This document shows, in pieces, positions 44,901 through 54,321 of a stretch of DNA of 64,000 bases; the first letter of the stretch is position 1, and every line of letters starts with the position of its first letter. A model generated the notes under the pieces. That model was not told the origin of the DNA. It saw nothing but the letters and a program-made list of their open reading frames with translations, and did not search any database. A program made the position numbers and the translations under genes. The stretch covers positions 33,722 through 97,721 of the forward strand of contig NZ_SMKZ01000023.1 of the NCBI RefSeq assembly GCF_004349065.1. The letters are read 5' to 3'. Origin of the DNA: Jiangella asiatica. GTDB lineage: Bacteria > Actinomycetota > Actinomycetes > Jiangellales > Jiangellaceae.

Positions 44901-44929
44901 CTGAACCGAGAGTTCAGTTTCACTACATT
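44901..44929 (+). promoter_or_regulatory. LysR operator and leaderless promoter
   Basis: CTGAAC (44901-44906) and GTTCAG (44912-44917) form an inverted repeat with a 5-base spacer. TACATT at 44924-44929 is a -10-like hexamer 6 bases before the GTG at 44936. The site lies between the divergent deacylase and regulator genes. Confidence 0.5.
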
Positions 44930-44935
44930 GTCAGG

Positions 44936-45814
44936 GTGGACGAGCGACAGCTGCGGATCCTGCGCGAGCTCGGCGCGCTGGGCAGCGTGCGAGCGGTCGC
45001 AAACACGCTGGGCATCACTCCGTCCGCGGTGTCGCAGCAGCTGAAACTGCTCCAGCGGCCCATCCCGGTGCCGCTGACCCGCCGGCACGGCCGCACGCTG
45101 CGGCTCACCGAGGCGGGCGAGCGGCTGGCCGCGGCCGGGGCCGACGTGCAGGCGGCGCTGGCACGCGCCCGCGAGGTCGCCCGGGACCTGAGCCGCTCCC
45201 CCGGCGGCACGGTCACCGTCTCGGCGTTCAACAGCGCGGCGGTCGCGTTCTTCCCCTCCCTGGCGCACGCCTCTCCCGGGGCCGCGCCGGTCCGGGTCGC
45301 GCTGAGCGACGAGGACGTCGCGCAGTCGGAGTTCCCGCAGCTGACCGCCGCGTACGATGTCGTCCTCGCGCACCGCCTCCCGCACACCCCGGCGTGGCCG
45401 GCGACCGTCACCGTCGTCCCCCTCCTGAACGAGCCGCTCGACCTCGCCCTGCCGGCCAACCACCCGCTGGCCGGCCGGGACTCCGTCGACGCCCTGCAGG
45501 TGGCGGCCGAGCCGTGGATCACCACCCACGCCGGGTTCCCGGTCGGCGCGCTGCTCGACACCGTCGCGGCGGTCAGCGGCCGGCCGGTCGAGGTGCGGCA
45601 CCGGGTCAACGAGTTCACCGTCGCCGCCGAGCTGGTGCGCGCCGGAGCCGGCCTCGCGCTGATCCCCCGGTGGACCTCACTGCGCCCGGCCGGCGTGGTG
45701 CTGCGGCCGCTGACGGGGGTCCGCGTCGCCCGCCGTGTCGACGCGCTGATCCGCCCGGAGCGCACCGTCCGCCCGGCCGCCCGCGAGGTGCTCGCCCCCA
45801 TTACCTCGCGTTGA
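44936..45814 (+). CDS. LysR-family transcriptional regulator
   Basis: A 292-residue regulator. The winged HTH (residues ~1-60: MDERQLRILRELGALGSVRAVANTLGITPSAVSQQLKLLQ) and the substrate-binding domain are visible. It probably controls the divergent YbaK-type gene and itself. The stop codon at 45812-45814 lies at the edge of a long hairpin shared with the convergent esterase gene. Confidence 0.9.
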   Translation: MDERQLRILRELGALGSVRAVANTLGITPSAVSQQLKLLQRPIPVPLTRRHGRTLRLTEAGERLAAAGADVQAALARAREVARDLSRSPGGTVTVSAFNSAAVAFFPSLAHASPGAAPVRVALSDEDVAQSEFPQLTAAYDVVLAHRLPHTPAWPATVTVVPLLNEPLDLALPANHPLAGRDSVDALQVAAEPWITTHAGFPVGALLDTVAAVSGRPVEVRHRVNEFTVAAELVRAGAGLALIPRWTSLRPAGVVLRPLTGVRVARRVDALIRPERTVRPAAREVLAPITSR

Positions 45815-45868
45815 TCATGGAGTAGATCACCTTCCGGGGGTCGGGGAAAGGTGATCTACTCCATGATC
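45813..45868. terminator. Bidirectional 21-bp-arm hairpin
   Basis: Positions 45813-45833 and 45848-45868 form a perfect 21-bp inverted repeat (core ATGGAGTAGATCACC) around a 14-base loop. The LysR stop touches the left arm, and the esterase stop (45856) and last codons are inside the right arm. It is a good candidate for a two-way terminator and may be a dispersed repeat. Confidence 0.75.
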
Positions 45869-46620
45869 GACGGGGAAGGGCGCGGGATGAGGCCGAGCGA
45901 CTCCAGGAACGAGGTCATCGCCGCGGTCGTGCGGGCGTGGTACAGGTCGCCGTTCGCGGTGCCCGGGTTGAAGAAGCCGTGCCGCTGGCCCTCGTAGGCG
46001 ACCAGTATCGCCTGGTCGCCGCCGGCGGTCATCGCGTCGACGAAGCGCCGAGAGTTGCCGAAGGCGACCGCGGTGTCAGCGGTGCCGTGCAGCACGAGCG
46101 CCGGCGGGGTGCCGGGCCGCAGGTGGTGATACGGCGAGTACGCGCGGGCGTCGTCGTCGGCGTCGAACCAGGATCGGCCGTAGCCGTCGGGGTAGTCGCC
46201 GGTGGTGTCGGTAACCGGGTTGAACAGCACCAGCGCCGACGGTGCCAGGTCCGGCGGGGCGAGCAGGGCGGTCGCCAGCGCGAGGTGGCCGCCGGCCGAT
46301 CCGCCGGCCGCGACCAGCCGGTCCGGGTCGGCGCCGAGGGCGGCGGCGTGCGAGCGGACGTGCCCCATGGCGGCGAGCGCGTCCTGGGTGGCGGCCACCG
46401 GCCCGTCGGTCCGGTACTCGACGAGCACGGCCACCATGCCGCGGCCGGCCAGGTGCTCCGCCTGCGGCCGGAACTGGTCGACGCGCCCGCGCCGCCAGCC
46501 GCCGCCGTGGAAGAACACCACGGCCGGGCGGGGTGCGTCGTGTCGGCCGAACGTCCACAGCCGCAGGTCGCGGCCGGCCACGCTGGCGTAGGTGCGCGGC
46601 GGGCCGAGGTCGGCCGTCAC
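45856..46620 (-). CDS. Alpha/beta-hydrolase esterase
   Basis: A 254-residue alpha/beta hydrolase of the HSL/esterase type. The oxyanion motif HGGGW is at residues 38-42, the nucleophile Ser108 lies in GGSAGG, HGTAD gives the Asp and GQRHGFF the His. There is no signal peptide. It starts with GTG overlapping the sulfatase stop by 4 bases, so it is the last gene of the sialidase operon. It may remove acyl groups, such as O-acetyl, from the imported sugar; that role is inferred from position only. Confidence 0.82.
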   Translation of the reverse strand: MTADLGPPRTYASVAGRDLRLWTFGRHDAPRPAVVFFHGGGWRRGRVDQFRPQAEHLAGRGMVAVLVEYRTDGPVAATQDALAAMGHVRSHAAALGADPDRLVAAGGSAGGHLALATALLAPPDLAPSALVLFNPVTDTTGDYPDGYGRSWFDADDDARAYSPYHHLRPGTPPALVLHGTADTAVAFGNSRRFVDAMTAGGDQAILVAYEGQRHGFFNPGTANGDLYHARTTAAMTSFLESLGLIPRPSPSIME

Positions 46621-47996
46621 TGCGCGCCGACCGCGGCGGCGCGGGCGCGCTGGTCGGCCTTGGCCCGGTGGTCGACGGCGTCGGGGTCGAGGTGCCAGCG
46701 CAGCTGCGCGTCCAGCTCGGCCAGCACCTGGGCGTGCGCGGCGTCGCCGGCCAGGTCCTGGCGCTCCTCCGGATCGGCGACGACGTCGAACAGCTGCGGC
46801 GGGTGCCCGACGTAGGCGCAGTACTTGTAGCGTCCGCGCTTGAGCATGAACCCAGCATCCAGCATGCCCTGCGCGTGGTACTCAGAGATCACCGGTCGCG
46901 GCTCGACCGTAGCGCCCAGCAGGTCGCGACCCGGCAGGGACGCGTCCGCCGGCAGCCCGGCCAGTCCGCGCAGGGTCGGCAGCAGGTCCACCTGGCTCAC
47001 GTCGCCCGCCACGCGCGCCGGCGCCGCCGCGCCCCGCGCCTGCGCCGGGGTGCGCACCAGCAGCGGCACCGTCACCGCCGGCTCGTAGAAGCACTGCTTC
47101 TGCCAGACGCCGTGGTGGCCGAGCATCTCGCCGTGGTCGCTGGTGTAGACGATCACGGTGTTGTCACGCAGCGGTGACTCGTCGATGACGTCCAGGATGC
47201 GGCCCACGTGGTGGTCGAGCTGGCTGACCAGCGCCCAGTAGCGGGCCGTGGCGACCCGTTGCTGCTCGTCGGTCAGCGGCTCGTCGTTGCGGAAGCTGCG
47301 CCGCAGCTGGGCGATCACCGGGTGCTGGTCCTCCGGCGCCGCTCCCCTCGTCGGCGGCAACACGACCGTCGACGGGTCGTACCACGCGGCGAACTCCGGC
47401 GCCGCCACCAGTGGGAAGTGCGGCTGCATGTACCCCACGTACAGCAGGAACGGCCGCTCGCCACCGTCCTGTGCCCGGGACGTCAGGTAGTCGACCACCA
47501 GGTCGGTGACGGTCTCGTCGTGCCGCGTGTTCGGGTGCTCGCCGACGCCGGTCTCGGCGACGTGAGAGTTCGTGCGCCGCTGCCACTCCGGCACCCGCCG
47601 CGGCGGGCGGCCGCTGTGGTCGACCCAGTGCTCCAGGTCGTCGGAGAGGCGCCGGTCGAACCCCCACAGCCGGTCCGCGCCGTTGAAGTGCGTGCGCCCG
47701 GCCAGCACGCTCTCGTAGCCGGCCGCCCGCAGGTGGTCGCCCCAGCTGCGCACCGACGGGTCCGGGAGGACGCCGTTGTCCCACGCCCCGATGTCGTGGA
47801 CGTACCGGCCCGACAGCAGCGACAGCCGCGACGGCACGCACATCGGGCTGGCGCAGTAGGCGCTCTCGTAGAGCGTCCCCACTGCCGCCAGCCGGTCAAT
47901 GTTCGGGGTACGCACCGTCGGGTGCCCGTAGCACCCGGTCGCGGCCGGGGTGTGTTCGTCGGACAGTACGACGACGATGTTCGGCGGCGCGGTCAC
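46617..47996 (-). CDS. Type I sulfatase (formylglycine-dependent), no export signal
   Basis: A 459-residue arylsulfatase-family enzyme. Cys53 in CVPSRLSLLSGR is the formylglycine site (C-x-P-S-R). PPNIVVVLSDEHTP and the later TVIVYTSDHGEMLGHHG bind the metal. The start (GTG 47996, VTAPPNIVV) leaves no signal peptide. It overlaps the aldolase stop by GTGA. It needs a formylglycine-generating enzyme encoded elsewhere. Confidence 0.93.
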   Translation of the reverse strand: MTAPPNIVVVLSDEHTPAATGCYGHPTVRTPNIDRLAAVGTLYESAYCASPMCVPSRLSLLSGRYVHDIGAWDNGVLPDPSVRSWGDHLRAAGYESVLAGRTHFNGADRLWGFDRRLSDDLEHWVDHSGRPPRRVPEWQRRTNSHVAETGVGEHPNTRHDETVTDLVVDYLTSRAQDGGERPFLLYVGYMQPHFPLVAAPEFAAWYDPSTVVLPPTRGAAPEDQHPVIAQLRRSFRNDEPLTDEQQRVATARYWALVSQLDHHVGRILDVIDESPLRDNTVIVYTSDHGEMLGHHGVWQKQCFYEPAVTVPLLVRTPAQARGAAAPARVAGDVSQVDLLPTLRGLAGLPADASLPGRDLLGATVEPRPVISEYHAQGMLDAGFMLKRGRYKYCAYVGHPPQLFDVVADPEERQDLAGDAAHAQVLAELDAQLRWHLDPDAVDHRAKADQRARAAAVGAQ

Positions 47997-48883
47997 AGGA
48001 ACGGCGTGGCGGCCACGATCCGGGCGATCGCGGCCAGGTCGTCGGCACCGAGCTGCTGGAGCGGCCGGCGGGCCTGGCCGACGTCGAAGCCCTGGGCACG
48101 CAGCACGGCGCGGGCGAAGGCGACGTTGTCGTAGCCGGCGCCGGCCCGGATCACCTCGTTGGCCTGTTCCTGGAGCCGGACGGCGCCGGCCACGTCGCCC
48201 TGCTCCACGTGCTCGGCCAGCCGGACGAACAACCCGGCCATCACGTTGTAGGTGCTGCCGATCGCGCCGACGGCACCGGCGAGCAGGCCGTGGACGCATA
48301 CCTCGTCGGCGCCGTTGTACACGACCGCGTCGGTTCCGCAGACGGCGACCAGCTGCTGCAGCTCGTACACGTCGCGTGAGGTGTACTTGAACCCGGCGAC
48401 GTTCTGGTGGGCGGCCAGCTCGGCGAACATGCCGACGGTGTCACCGGCGCCGCTCGTGACGGCGGAGTCCAGGTGGTAGGGCAGGAACGGGACCGGTGCG
48501 GCCTCGGCGATGTCGAAGAAGTGCCGGCGCACCTGCTCGCGTCCGTGCTGGTAGTAGAACGGCGCCACGGCCGAGACGGCGTCGGCCCCGGCGCGGGCGG
48601 CGTCGGCGGCCAGGCGCAGGCTGGTGGCGGTGTCCGCCGCGCCCACGTGCGCCACCACCGGAACCCGGCCGGCCACCTGCTCGGCCACCAGGGCGGTGAA
48701 CGCCGTCCGCTCGGAAGGCGTCTGCATCGGCCCTTCGCCGGTGGTGCCGCCGACGTACAGCCCGCCGATCCTCTGCCCGACGAGTGCCTCCACCACCTTC
48801 CGGGTCACGTCCGCGTCGATGCGGTCCTCGGCGTCGTAGGGCGTGACCAGCGCGGGGATGATGCCTCGCAGGTGCAACGTCAT
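47993..48883 (-). CDS. N-acetylneuraminate lyase / dihydrodipicolinate synthase-family aldolase
   Basis: A 296-residue class I aldolase. GTTGE is at residues 46-50, Tyr136 lies in LPYHLD, and the Schiff-base Lys166 in GFKYTSRD. The family includes sialic acid lyase (NanA) and related 2-keto-3-deoxy-acid aldolases. Context with sialidases favours cleavage of a sialic-acid-like sugar. ATG 48883 overlaps the ABC ATPase stop by 4 bases. Confidence 0.9.
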   Translation of the reverse strand: MTLHLRGIIPALVTPYDAEDRIDADVTRKVVEALVGQRIGGLYVGGTTGEGPMQTPSERTAFTALVAEQVAGRVPVVAHVGAADTATSLRLAADAARAGADAVSAVAPFYYQHGREQVRRHFFDIAEAAPVPFLPYHLDSAVTSGAGDTVGMFAELAAHQNVAGFKYTSRDVYELQQLVAVCGTDAVVYNGADEVCVHGLLAGAVGAIGSTYNVMAGLFVRLAEHVEQGDVAGAVRLQEQANEVIRAGAGYDNVAFARAVLRAQGFDVGQARRPLQQLGADDLAAIARIVAATPFL

Positions 48884-49992
48884 GTGTCCTCCGGATCTGA
48901 CAGGCCGGCGGCGTCGTCGTCGACGGCAAGACCCGGCAACGACAGCTCCTCGGCGAAGTGACAAGCCACGCGCCGACCGTCGGCGGTGGGGCGCAGCGCC
49001 GGTTCCTCGGTCCGGCAGATGTCGCGGGCGAACGGGCAACGCGGGTGGAAGTGGCAGCCGGGCGGCGGGTCGGCCGGGTCGGCGACCTCACCCTCGAGCG
49101 GGCGCTGGGTGAGGATGTTGCGCCTGGTCGGGTCCGGCTGCGGTACAGCCGCAAGCAGCGCCTGGGTGTACGGGTGCTGGGGCCGGGTGAACAGCTCTTC
49201 GGTGGGGCCGAGCTCGACCACTTTGCCGACGTACATCACCGCCACCCGGTCGCAGAGGTACTCGACCACGGACAGGTCGTGGGAGATGAACAGGTAGGTC
49301 AGGCCGCGCTCGCGCTGCAGCGTCACCATCAGCTCGAGGATCTGTGCCCGGACGGAGACGTCCAGGGCGGAGACCGCCTCGTCGGCGATGACCAGCCGCG
49401 GGTCCAGGCTCAGCGCCCGCGCGATGACGATGCGCTGCCGCTCGCCGCCGGAGAACGCGTGCGGGAACCGGGAGCGGTGCTGCGGCCGCAGGCCCACCCG
49501 CACCAGCAGGTCCGCGACCCGGTCGTCGAGCTCCGCGCCGCGGGCGACACCGTTCACGCGCAGCGGCTCGCCGATGATGTCGCGTACCGTCATGCGCGGG
49601 TTCAGCGACGAGAACGGGTCCTGGAAGATCATCCGGATTTGCCGGCGGTAGTCGGGCAGGTCCCGGTGCGGCAGCGCGGCCAGGTCCACCTCGCGGCCGT
49701 CGCCGCCGCGGTACATGAGCCGTCCGCCGGTCGGCGCGTGGGTGCGCACGAGGCAGCGGCCGGTCGTGGTCTTGCCGCAGCCGCTCTCCCCCACCAGACC
49801 GAGCGTCTCGCCGGCGCGCACGTCGAAGGAGATGCCGTCGACCGCGCGCACCACTCGGCGCGACCGGCGCAGCCAGCCCGATCGCTCGGCGAAGTGCATC
49901 TCGAGGTCGCGGACCTCGAGCAGGTTGCCCTCGGCCATCGGCGGGGCGGCCTCCGCACCGCTCGCCCTGGTCTCCAGCGTCGTCTCCGCCAT
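48880..49992 (-). CDS. Oligopeptide-type ABC transporter ATP-binding protein (OppF/DppF-like)
   Basis: A 370-residue ATPase. Walker [10 protein letters not shown] is at 68-76, the signature [15 protein letters not shown] and Walker [13 protein letters not shown] follow, and the C-terminal Cys-rich oligopeptide domain ([16 protein letters not shown]) could bind an Fe-S cluster. ATG 49992 (MAETTLETR) overlaps the OppD stop by one base (TGATG). Confidence 0.94.
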   Translation of the reverse strand: MAETTLETRASGAEAAPPMAEGNLLEVRDLEMHFAERSGWLRRSRRVVRAVDGISFDVRAGETLGLVGESGCGKTTTGRCLVRTHAPTGGRLMYRGGDGREVDLAALPHRDLPDYRRQIRMIFQDPFSSLNPRMTVRDIIGEPLRVNGVARGAELDDRVADLLVRVGLRPQHRSRFPHAFSGGERQRIVIARALSLDPRLVIADEAVSALDVSVRAQILELMVTLQRERGLTYLFISHDLSVVEYLCDRVAVMYVGKVVELGPTEELFTRPQHPYTQALLAAVPQPDPTRRNILTQRPLEGEVADPADPPPGCHFHPRCPFARDICRTEEPALRPTADGRRVACHFAEELSLPGLAVDDDAAGLSDPEDT

Positions 49993-51014
49993 CAGCTGTG
50001 CACCTCCTCGGCCGCCAGCACGCACCGCACGTCGCGCCGCTCGGCCACGGTCACCGTCGCCGGCTCGACGACGTCGCAGGTGCCCGGCCGCGCCTGCGCG
50101 CAGCGCGGGTGGAACGGGCAGCCGCCCGGCCGCCGGTACGGGTCCGGCACGCTGCCCGGGATGATCGACAACGCCCGCCCGGCGCGGCGCTGCCCGAACC
50201 GCGGGATGGCCTGGAGCAGCGCCCTGGTGTAGGGGTGCCGGGGATCGGTGAAGATCTGTTCGGTCGGCCCGGTCTCGACGACGGTGCCCAGGTACATCAC
50301 CACGACCTCGTCGGCGATCTGCGCGACGACGCCCATGTCGTGGGTGATGAACAGCACAGACATGTCCATCTCGGCCTGAAGCTGGACCATGAGCCGCAGG
50401 ATCTGTGCCTGCGTGGTGACGTCCAGCGCCGTCGTCGGCTCGTCGGCGATGAGCAGCCGCGGGTGGCAGACCAGCGCCATCGCGATCATCGCTCGCTGCC
50501 GCATGCCGCCGGAGAGCTGGAAGGTGTAGGCGTCGTAGCGGCTCTCCGGCCGTGGCATGCCGACCTGGCCGAGCACCTCGATGACCCGGCCGCGAACCGC
50601 GTCGTCGTCGAGGTCAGTGTGCAGCCGGACCGACTCGGCGATCTGGGAGCCGATCGTGTGCACCGGCGACAGCGACGTCATCGGCTCCTGGAAGACCATG
50701 GCGATCTCGTCGCCGCGGATCTTCCGGATGTCCGGGCCGCCGGGGTCCAGCGTCGCCAGGTCCACCGGGTCACCGGTGCCGTCGCGGTCCCAGAGGATGC
50801 TCCCGCCAACGACGCGCCCGGGCGCGTCGACGATGCGTAGGATGGACCGGCCGGTGACGCTCTTGCCGCAGCCGCTCTCGCCGACCACGCAGACCGTCTT
50901 GCCGCGCGGCACCGAGAACGACGCGCCGTCGACCGCCGTCACCATCCCGGTGTCGGTCGCGAAGTGCGTGCGCAGGTCGCGCACGTCCAGCAGCGGCGGA
51001 GGCGACTCAACCAC
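49992..51014 (-). CDS. Oligopeptide-type ABC transporter ATP-binding protein (OppD/DppD-like)
   Basis: A 340-residue ATPase with Walker A GESGCGKS (45-52), [27 protein letters not shown] and the terminal [18 protein letters not shown] oligopeptide domain. It starts with GTG 51014, overlapping the end of the sialidase gene by 8 bases. It pairs with the OppF-like protein. Confidence 0.94.
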   Translation of the reverse strand: MVESPPPLLDVRDLRTHFATDTGMVTAVDGASFSVPRGKTVCVVGESGCGKSVTGRSILRIVDAPGRVVGGSILWDRDGTGDPVDLATLDPGGPDIRKIRGDEIAMVFQEPMTSLSPVHTIGSQIAESVRLHTDLDDDAVRGRVIEVLGQVGMPRPESRYDAYTFQLSGGMRQRAMIAMALVCHPRLLIADEPTTALDVTTQAQILRLMVQLQAEMDMSVLFITHDMGVVAQIADEVVVMYLGTVVETGPTEQIFTDPRHPYTRALLQAIPRFGQRRAGRALSIIPGSVPDPYRRPGGCPFHPRCAQARPGTCDVVEPATVTVAERRDVRCVLAAEEVHS

Positions 51015-52086
51015 CGGCGACCACCTTCCCGACAGGGATCCGGGCCAGCCGCAGGCTGTCGTACGGGCGCTCGTCGCCGCGCTCGTAAAGGCACAGCAGG
51101 TGCCCGTCGCGGGTCAGCGCGAGGTCGCTGTAGGCGGCCGGGCCCTCGGTGACGACGATCCCGTCCGACCAGGTGCCTCCGTCGTCGAGGCTGGTCCGCA
51201 CGGTCAGCCGCGTTCGGGTGGCGCTCGCCGGGTTGGCCAGGAACAGCGCACCGTCGGGGCCGGTGAGCACCGAGCCCTGGCAGGCCGGCTCGACCAGCTC
51301 CGGGTGCCAAGCGAACCCGTCGAACGTCCGGCCGCGGTCCTCGCTGTAGGCGTGACCGCGCAGGTTGGTGCGGGCATGGTTGCGCACGTTGAAGTACACC
51401 CGGCCGTCGGCCAGCTCCGTGACCGTCGACTCGTTGGTGCCGTCGGGCAGCACGCCGCCCACCCACCACGTCGCGCCGCCGTCGTCGCTGAGGATGACGT
51501 GCGAGCGGAACGGGTCGTTCCACCGGTCGTGCTGGACACCGACGGCGTGGTCGCACGGTACGACGATCCGACCGGACGTGAGCTGGACGGCGTGACACGG
51601 CCCGGTGGCGTACCACGTCCACGACGGGTCCTTCACCTGCGCGGTGATCTCGACGGGCTCGGACCAGGTGGCGCCGTCGTCGCTGCTGCGGGTGACCCAC
51701 ACGGTGCGCTCCCCCACCCCGGCGCAGATGTCGGTCTCGGTGTGCTCGGCACCGTTCTGGGTGAACAGCAGCACGACGTCGCCGCTGGCGCGGTCGACCA
51801 CGGGTGCGGGGTTGCCGCGGGTGAACCCGTCGGCCGAGGTGACCAGCCGGGGCTCGTCCCAGCTCTGCCCGTGGTCGTGGCTGCGCCGGACCAGGAGGTC
51901 GATCTGGCCGGCGTCGCCGCCGCCGTGGCGCCGGCCCTCGCTGAAGGCCAGGACCGTGCCGAGCGCCGTCACCACCAGGGCCGGGATCCGGTAGGTGTGG
52001 TAGCCCCCGGTGCCCGCGGCCCACAGGTCCGTGCCCGACGGGTCGGTCCCGGACGGGTCGGTGCCGGTCACGTGCGCTTGCGCCAT
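51007..52086 (-). CDS. Sialidase (GH33-like), predicted cytoplasmic
   Basis: A 359-residue six-bladed propeller enzyme. The YRIPAL motif at residues 32-37 carries the first carboxylate-binding Arg. Five Asp-box repeats are visible: SHDHGQSW, SSDDGATW, SDDGGATW, SEDRGRTF and SLDDGGTW. The catalytic Tyr region AYSDL and a Glu in LCLYERG are present. There is no signal peptide. It is unusual in lying inside an ABC importer operon, between oppC and oppD, overlapping the oppC stop region by 19 bases. Confidence 0.9.
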   Translation of the reverse strand: MAQAHVTGTDPSGTDPSGTDLWAAGTGGYHTYRIPALVVTALGTVLAFSEGRRHGGGDAGQIDLLVRRSHDHGQSWDEPRLVTSADGFTRGNPAPVVDRASGDVVLLFTQNGAEHTETDICAGVGERTVWVTRSSDDGATWSEPVEITAQVKDPSWTWYATGPCHAVQLTSGRIVVPCDHAVGVQHDRWNDPFRSHVILSDDGGATWWVGGVLPDGTNESTVTELADGRVYFNVRNHARTNLRGHAYSEDRGRTFDGFAWHPELVEPACQGSVLTGPDGALFLANPASATRTRLTVRTSLDDGGTWSDGIVVTEGPAAYSDLALTRDGHLLCLYERGDERPYDSLRLARIPVGKVVAGG

Positions 52087-53279
52087 CGTCGTCCTCCGGT
52101 GTTGTACGGGTCGGCGGCGTCACGCAGGCCGTCGCCGACGAAGTTGAGTGCCAGCACGGCCACCACGACCGCGATGCCCGGGATGAGCAGCCACGGCGCC
52201 GAGACGAGGCTGCGCACGTTCTGTGCCTCCTGCAGCAGCACGCCCCAGCTGACCGCGGGCGCCTGCATTCCGAGGCCGAGGAAGCTCAAGGCGGTCTCGG
52301 CCAGGATCATCGCCGGGATCGCCAGCGTCAGCGCCGCGATGATGTGGCTGCTGAACGACGGCAGCAGGTACCTGCGGATGATCCGCAGCGACCCGCAGTT
52401 GTCCAGCCGGGCCGCCTCGACGAAGTCCTCCTCCCGCAGCGCCAGGAAGCGTCCGCGGACCACCCGGGCCAGGTCGGTCCACCCGATCACGGAGAGGATG
52501 ACCGTGATGGCGAAATACTTGGTCAGGACGCCCCAGTCGTCGGGGACGGACGCGGCCAGCATCATCCACAGCGGCAACGTCGGGATGCACATGATGAACT
52601 CGATGAGCCGCTGCGCCGCGGTGTCCACCGCGCCGCCGTAGTAGCCGGACAGGCCGCCGATGAGGATGCCGATCACCATGCTGGCGGCCACGCCGACCAG
52701 GCCGATGGACATCGACACCCGGGTGCCGTGGACGAGCCGGCTGAGCATGTCGCGGCCGAGTCGGTCGGTGCCCAGCACGAACACCGGGTTGTCCGGGTCC
52801 GTCGGGCCGATGAAGTGCCGGTCCCACGGGATGAGCCCGAACAGCTCGTACTCCTCGCCCTTGACGAAGAACCCGAGCTCGGCGGTGACCGACTCGTCGA
52901 TCGACACCGTGCGCCGCTGCGTCTCCTCGTTCGTCGTCACCTCGTAGCCGTGGGCGAACAGGCCGATGGCGAACCCGTCGCTGGTGTCGACCGGCCGGAT
53001 CAGTTGCGGCGGTGCGTACTGCAGGTCGTCGAACCGTGTGGACGGGCTGTACGGAGCGAGGAACTCGGCGAAGATCGCCACGAAGTAGATCATCCCCAGG
53101 ACCACGGCGGCCGTCATGGCCAGGCGGTGCCGCCGGAACCGGCGCCACATCATCCGCCACTGGCCGACGGTTCCCGGGTCGGCCTTGGTGTCGGTGCTCG
53201 CCGCGGCGGACGCGGTGGTGCTGTCGGGATCGCCGGGATCGCCGCCCGCGGCCGGCGGGAGCAGGGTCACGTCGCTCAT
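52068..53279 (-). CDS. Oligopeptide-type ABC transporter permease (OppC/DppC-like)
   Basis: A 403-residue permease. A first helix follows the cytoplasmic N-terminus (HRLAMTAAVVLGMIYFVAIFAEFLAPYSP), a long external loop comes next, then the binding-protein-dependent transport core (GTDRLGRDMLSRLVHGTRVSMSIGLVGV...; EAA-type ARLDNCGSLRIIRRYLLP). The external loop (about 90 residues) is longer than usual for DppC. It lies 7 bases after oppB. Confidence 0.93.
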   Translation of the reverse strand: MSDVTLLPPAAGGDPGDPDSTTASAAASTDTKADPGTVGQWRMMWRRFRRHRLAMTAAVVLGMIYFVAIFAEFLAPYSPSTRFDDLQYAPPQLIRPVDTSDGFAIGLFAHGYEVTTNEETQRRTVSIDESVTAELGFFVKGEEYELFGLIPWDRHFIGPTDPDNPVFVLGTDRLGRDMLSRLVHGTRVSMSIGLVGVAASMVIGILIGGLSGYYGGAVDTAAQRLIEFIMCIPTLPLWMMLAASVPDDWGVLTKYFAITVILSVIGWTDLARVVRGRFLALREEDFVEAARLDNCGSLRIIRRYLLPSFSSHIIAALTLAIPAMILAETALSFLGLGMQAPAVSWGVLLQEAQNVRSLVSAPWLLIPGIAVVVAVLALNFVGDGLRDAADPYNTGGRRWRKRT

Positions 53280-53286
53280 GTCGCCG

Positions 53287-54282
53287 TCACCTCCTGCCGT
53301 AGCGGATACGTGGGTCGAGCCGGGCGAGCAGGATGTCCGAGATCAGCGTCCCGACGACGGTGAGCACGCTCAGCACCAACAGGAAGCTGCCGGCCAGGTA
53401 CATGTCCTGGCTCTCCAGCGCCCGCAGCATGACCGGCCCGGTGGTGGGCAGGCTGAGCACCACCGAGACGATGATCTCCGCGGAGATCAGCGACGGCAGC
53501 AGCCAGCCGACGGTCGACACGATGGGGCTGGCGGCGATCCGGCTCGGGTACTTGATCAGCAGCCGGCGCTCGGGCAGCCCCTTCGCGCGGGCGGTCACCA
53601 CGTACGGCCGGTTGAGCTCGTCGAGCAGGTTCGCCCGCACCACCCGGATCATCCCCGCGGTCCCGGCGGTGCCGATGATCACCACCGGGATCCACAGATG
53701 GGCCAACAGGTCCAGGACCTTGCCGAGGTTCCATCTGGCGTCGACGAACTCCGGTGAGAAGAGCCCGCCCACGCTCTGCCCCAGGTACCGGTACGAGACG
53801 TAGAGCAGGATCAGCGCGATCAGGAAGTTCGGGATCGCCAGCCCGATGAACCCGACGAACGTGGCGGCGTAGTCGCCGACGGAGTACCGCCGGACCGCCG
53901 AGTACATGCCGATCGGGATGGCGACCGCCCACACGAATGCCAGGGTGGTGACCGACAGCAGGATCGTCAGGCCCAGCCGCTCCTGGATCACGTCCGACAC
54001 CGGCGCGCTGTAGACGAGGGACTGCCCGAAGTCGCCGTGCAGCACGATGCCGGTGATCCACCGCCAGTACTGCACCCACACCGACTCGTCGAGCCCGTAC
54101 CGTTCCCGCAGCGCGTCGAGCTGGCCGCGGTCGACGTACTGGCCCTCCGCCTCCAGCCTCGCCACCACCGTGGTGAGGTAGTCACCCGGCGGTGCCTGGA
54201 TGACCAGGAAGGTCACGATCGACACCGCGATCAGGGTCGGGATCATGTAGAGCACGCGGCGGATGACGAACTGCGTCATCAT
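53287..54282 (-). CDS. Oligopeptide-type ABC transporter permease (OppB/DppB-like)
   Basis: A 331-residue permease with the usual start (MTQFVIRRVLYMIPTLIAVSIVTFLVIQAPPGD) and the EAA loop RPYVVTARAKGLPERRLLIKY. It partners the OppC-like protein. ATG 54282 and the second Met at 54279 are both possible starts. It follows the binding-protein gene by about 40 bases. Confidence 0.94.
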   Translation of the reverse strand: MMTQFVIRRVLYMIPTLIAVSIVTFLVIQAPPGDYLTTVVARLEAEGQYVDRGQLDALRERYGLDESVWVQYWRWITGIVLHGDFGQSLVYSAPVSDVIQERLGLTILLSVTTLAFVWAVAIPIGMYSAVRRYSVGDYAATFVGFIGLAIPNFLIALILLYVSYRYLGQSVGGLFSPEFVDARWNLGKVLDLLAHLWIPVVIIGTAGTAGMIRVVRANLLDELNRPYVVTARAKGLPERRLLIKYPSRIAASPIVSTVGWLLPSLISAEIIVSVVLSLPTTGPVMLRALESQDMYLAGSFLLVLSVLTVVGTLISDILLARLDPRIRYGRR

Positions 54283-54321
54283 CGTCGCCTCACCCGCCGG
54301 TGCTCGTGGTGGTAGCGCATG

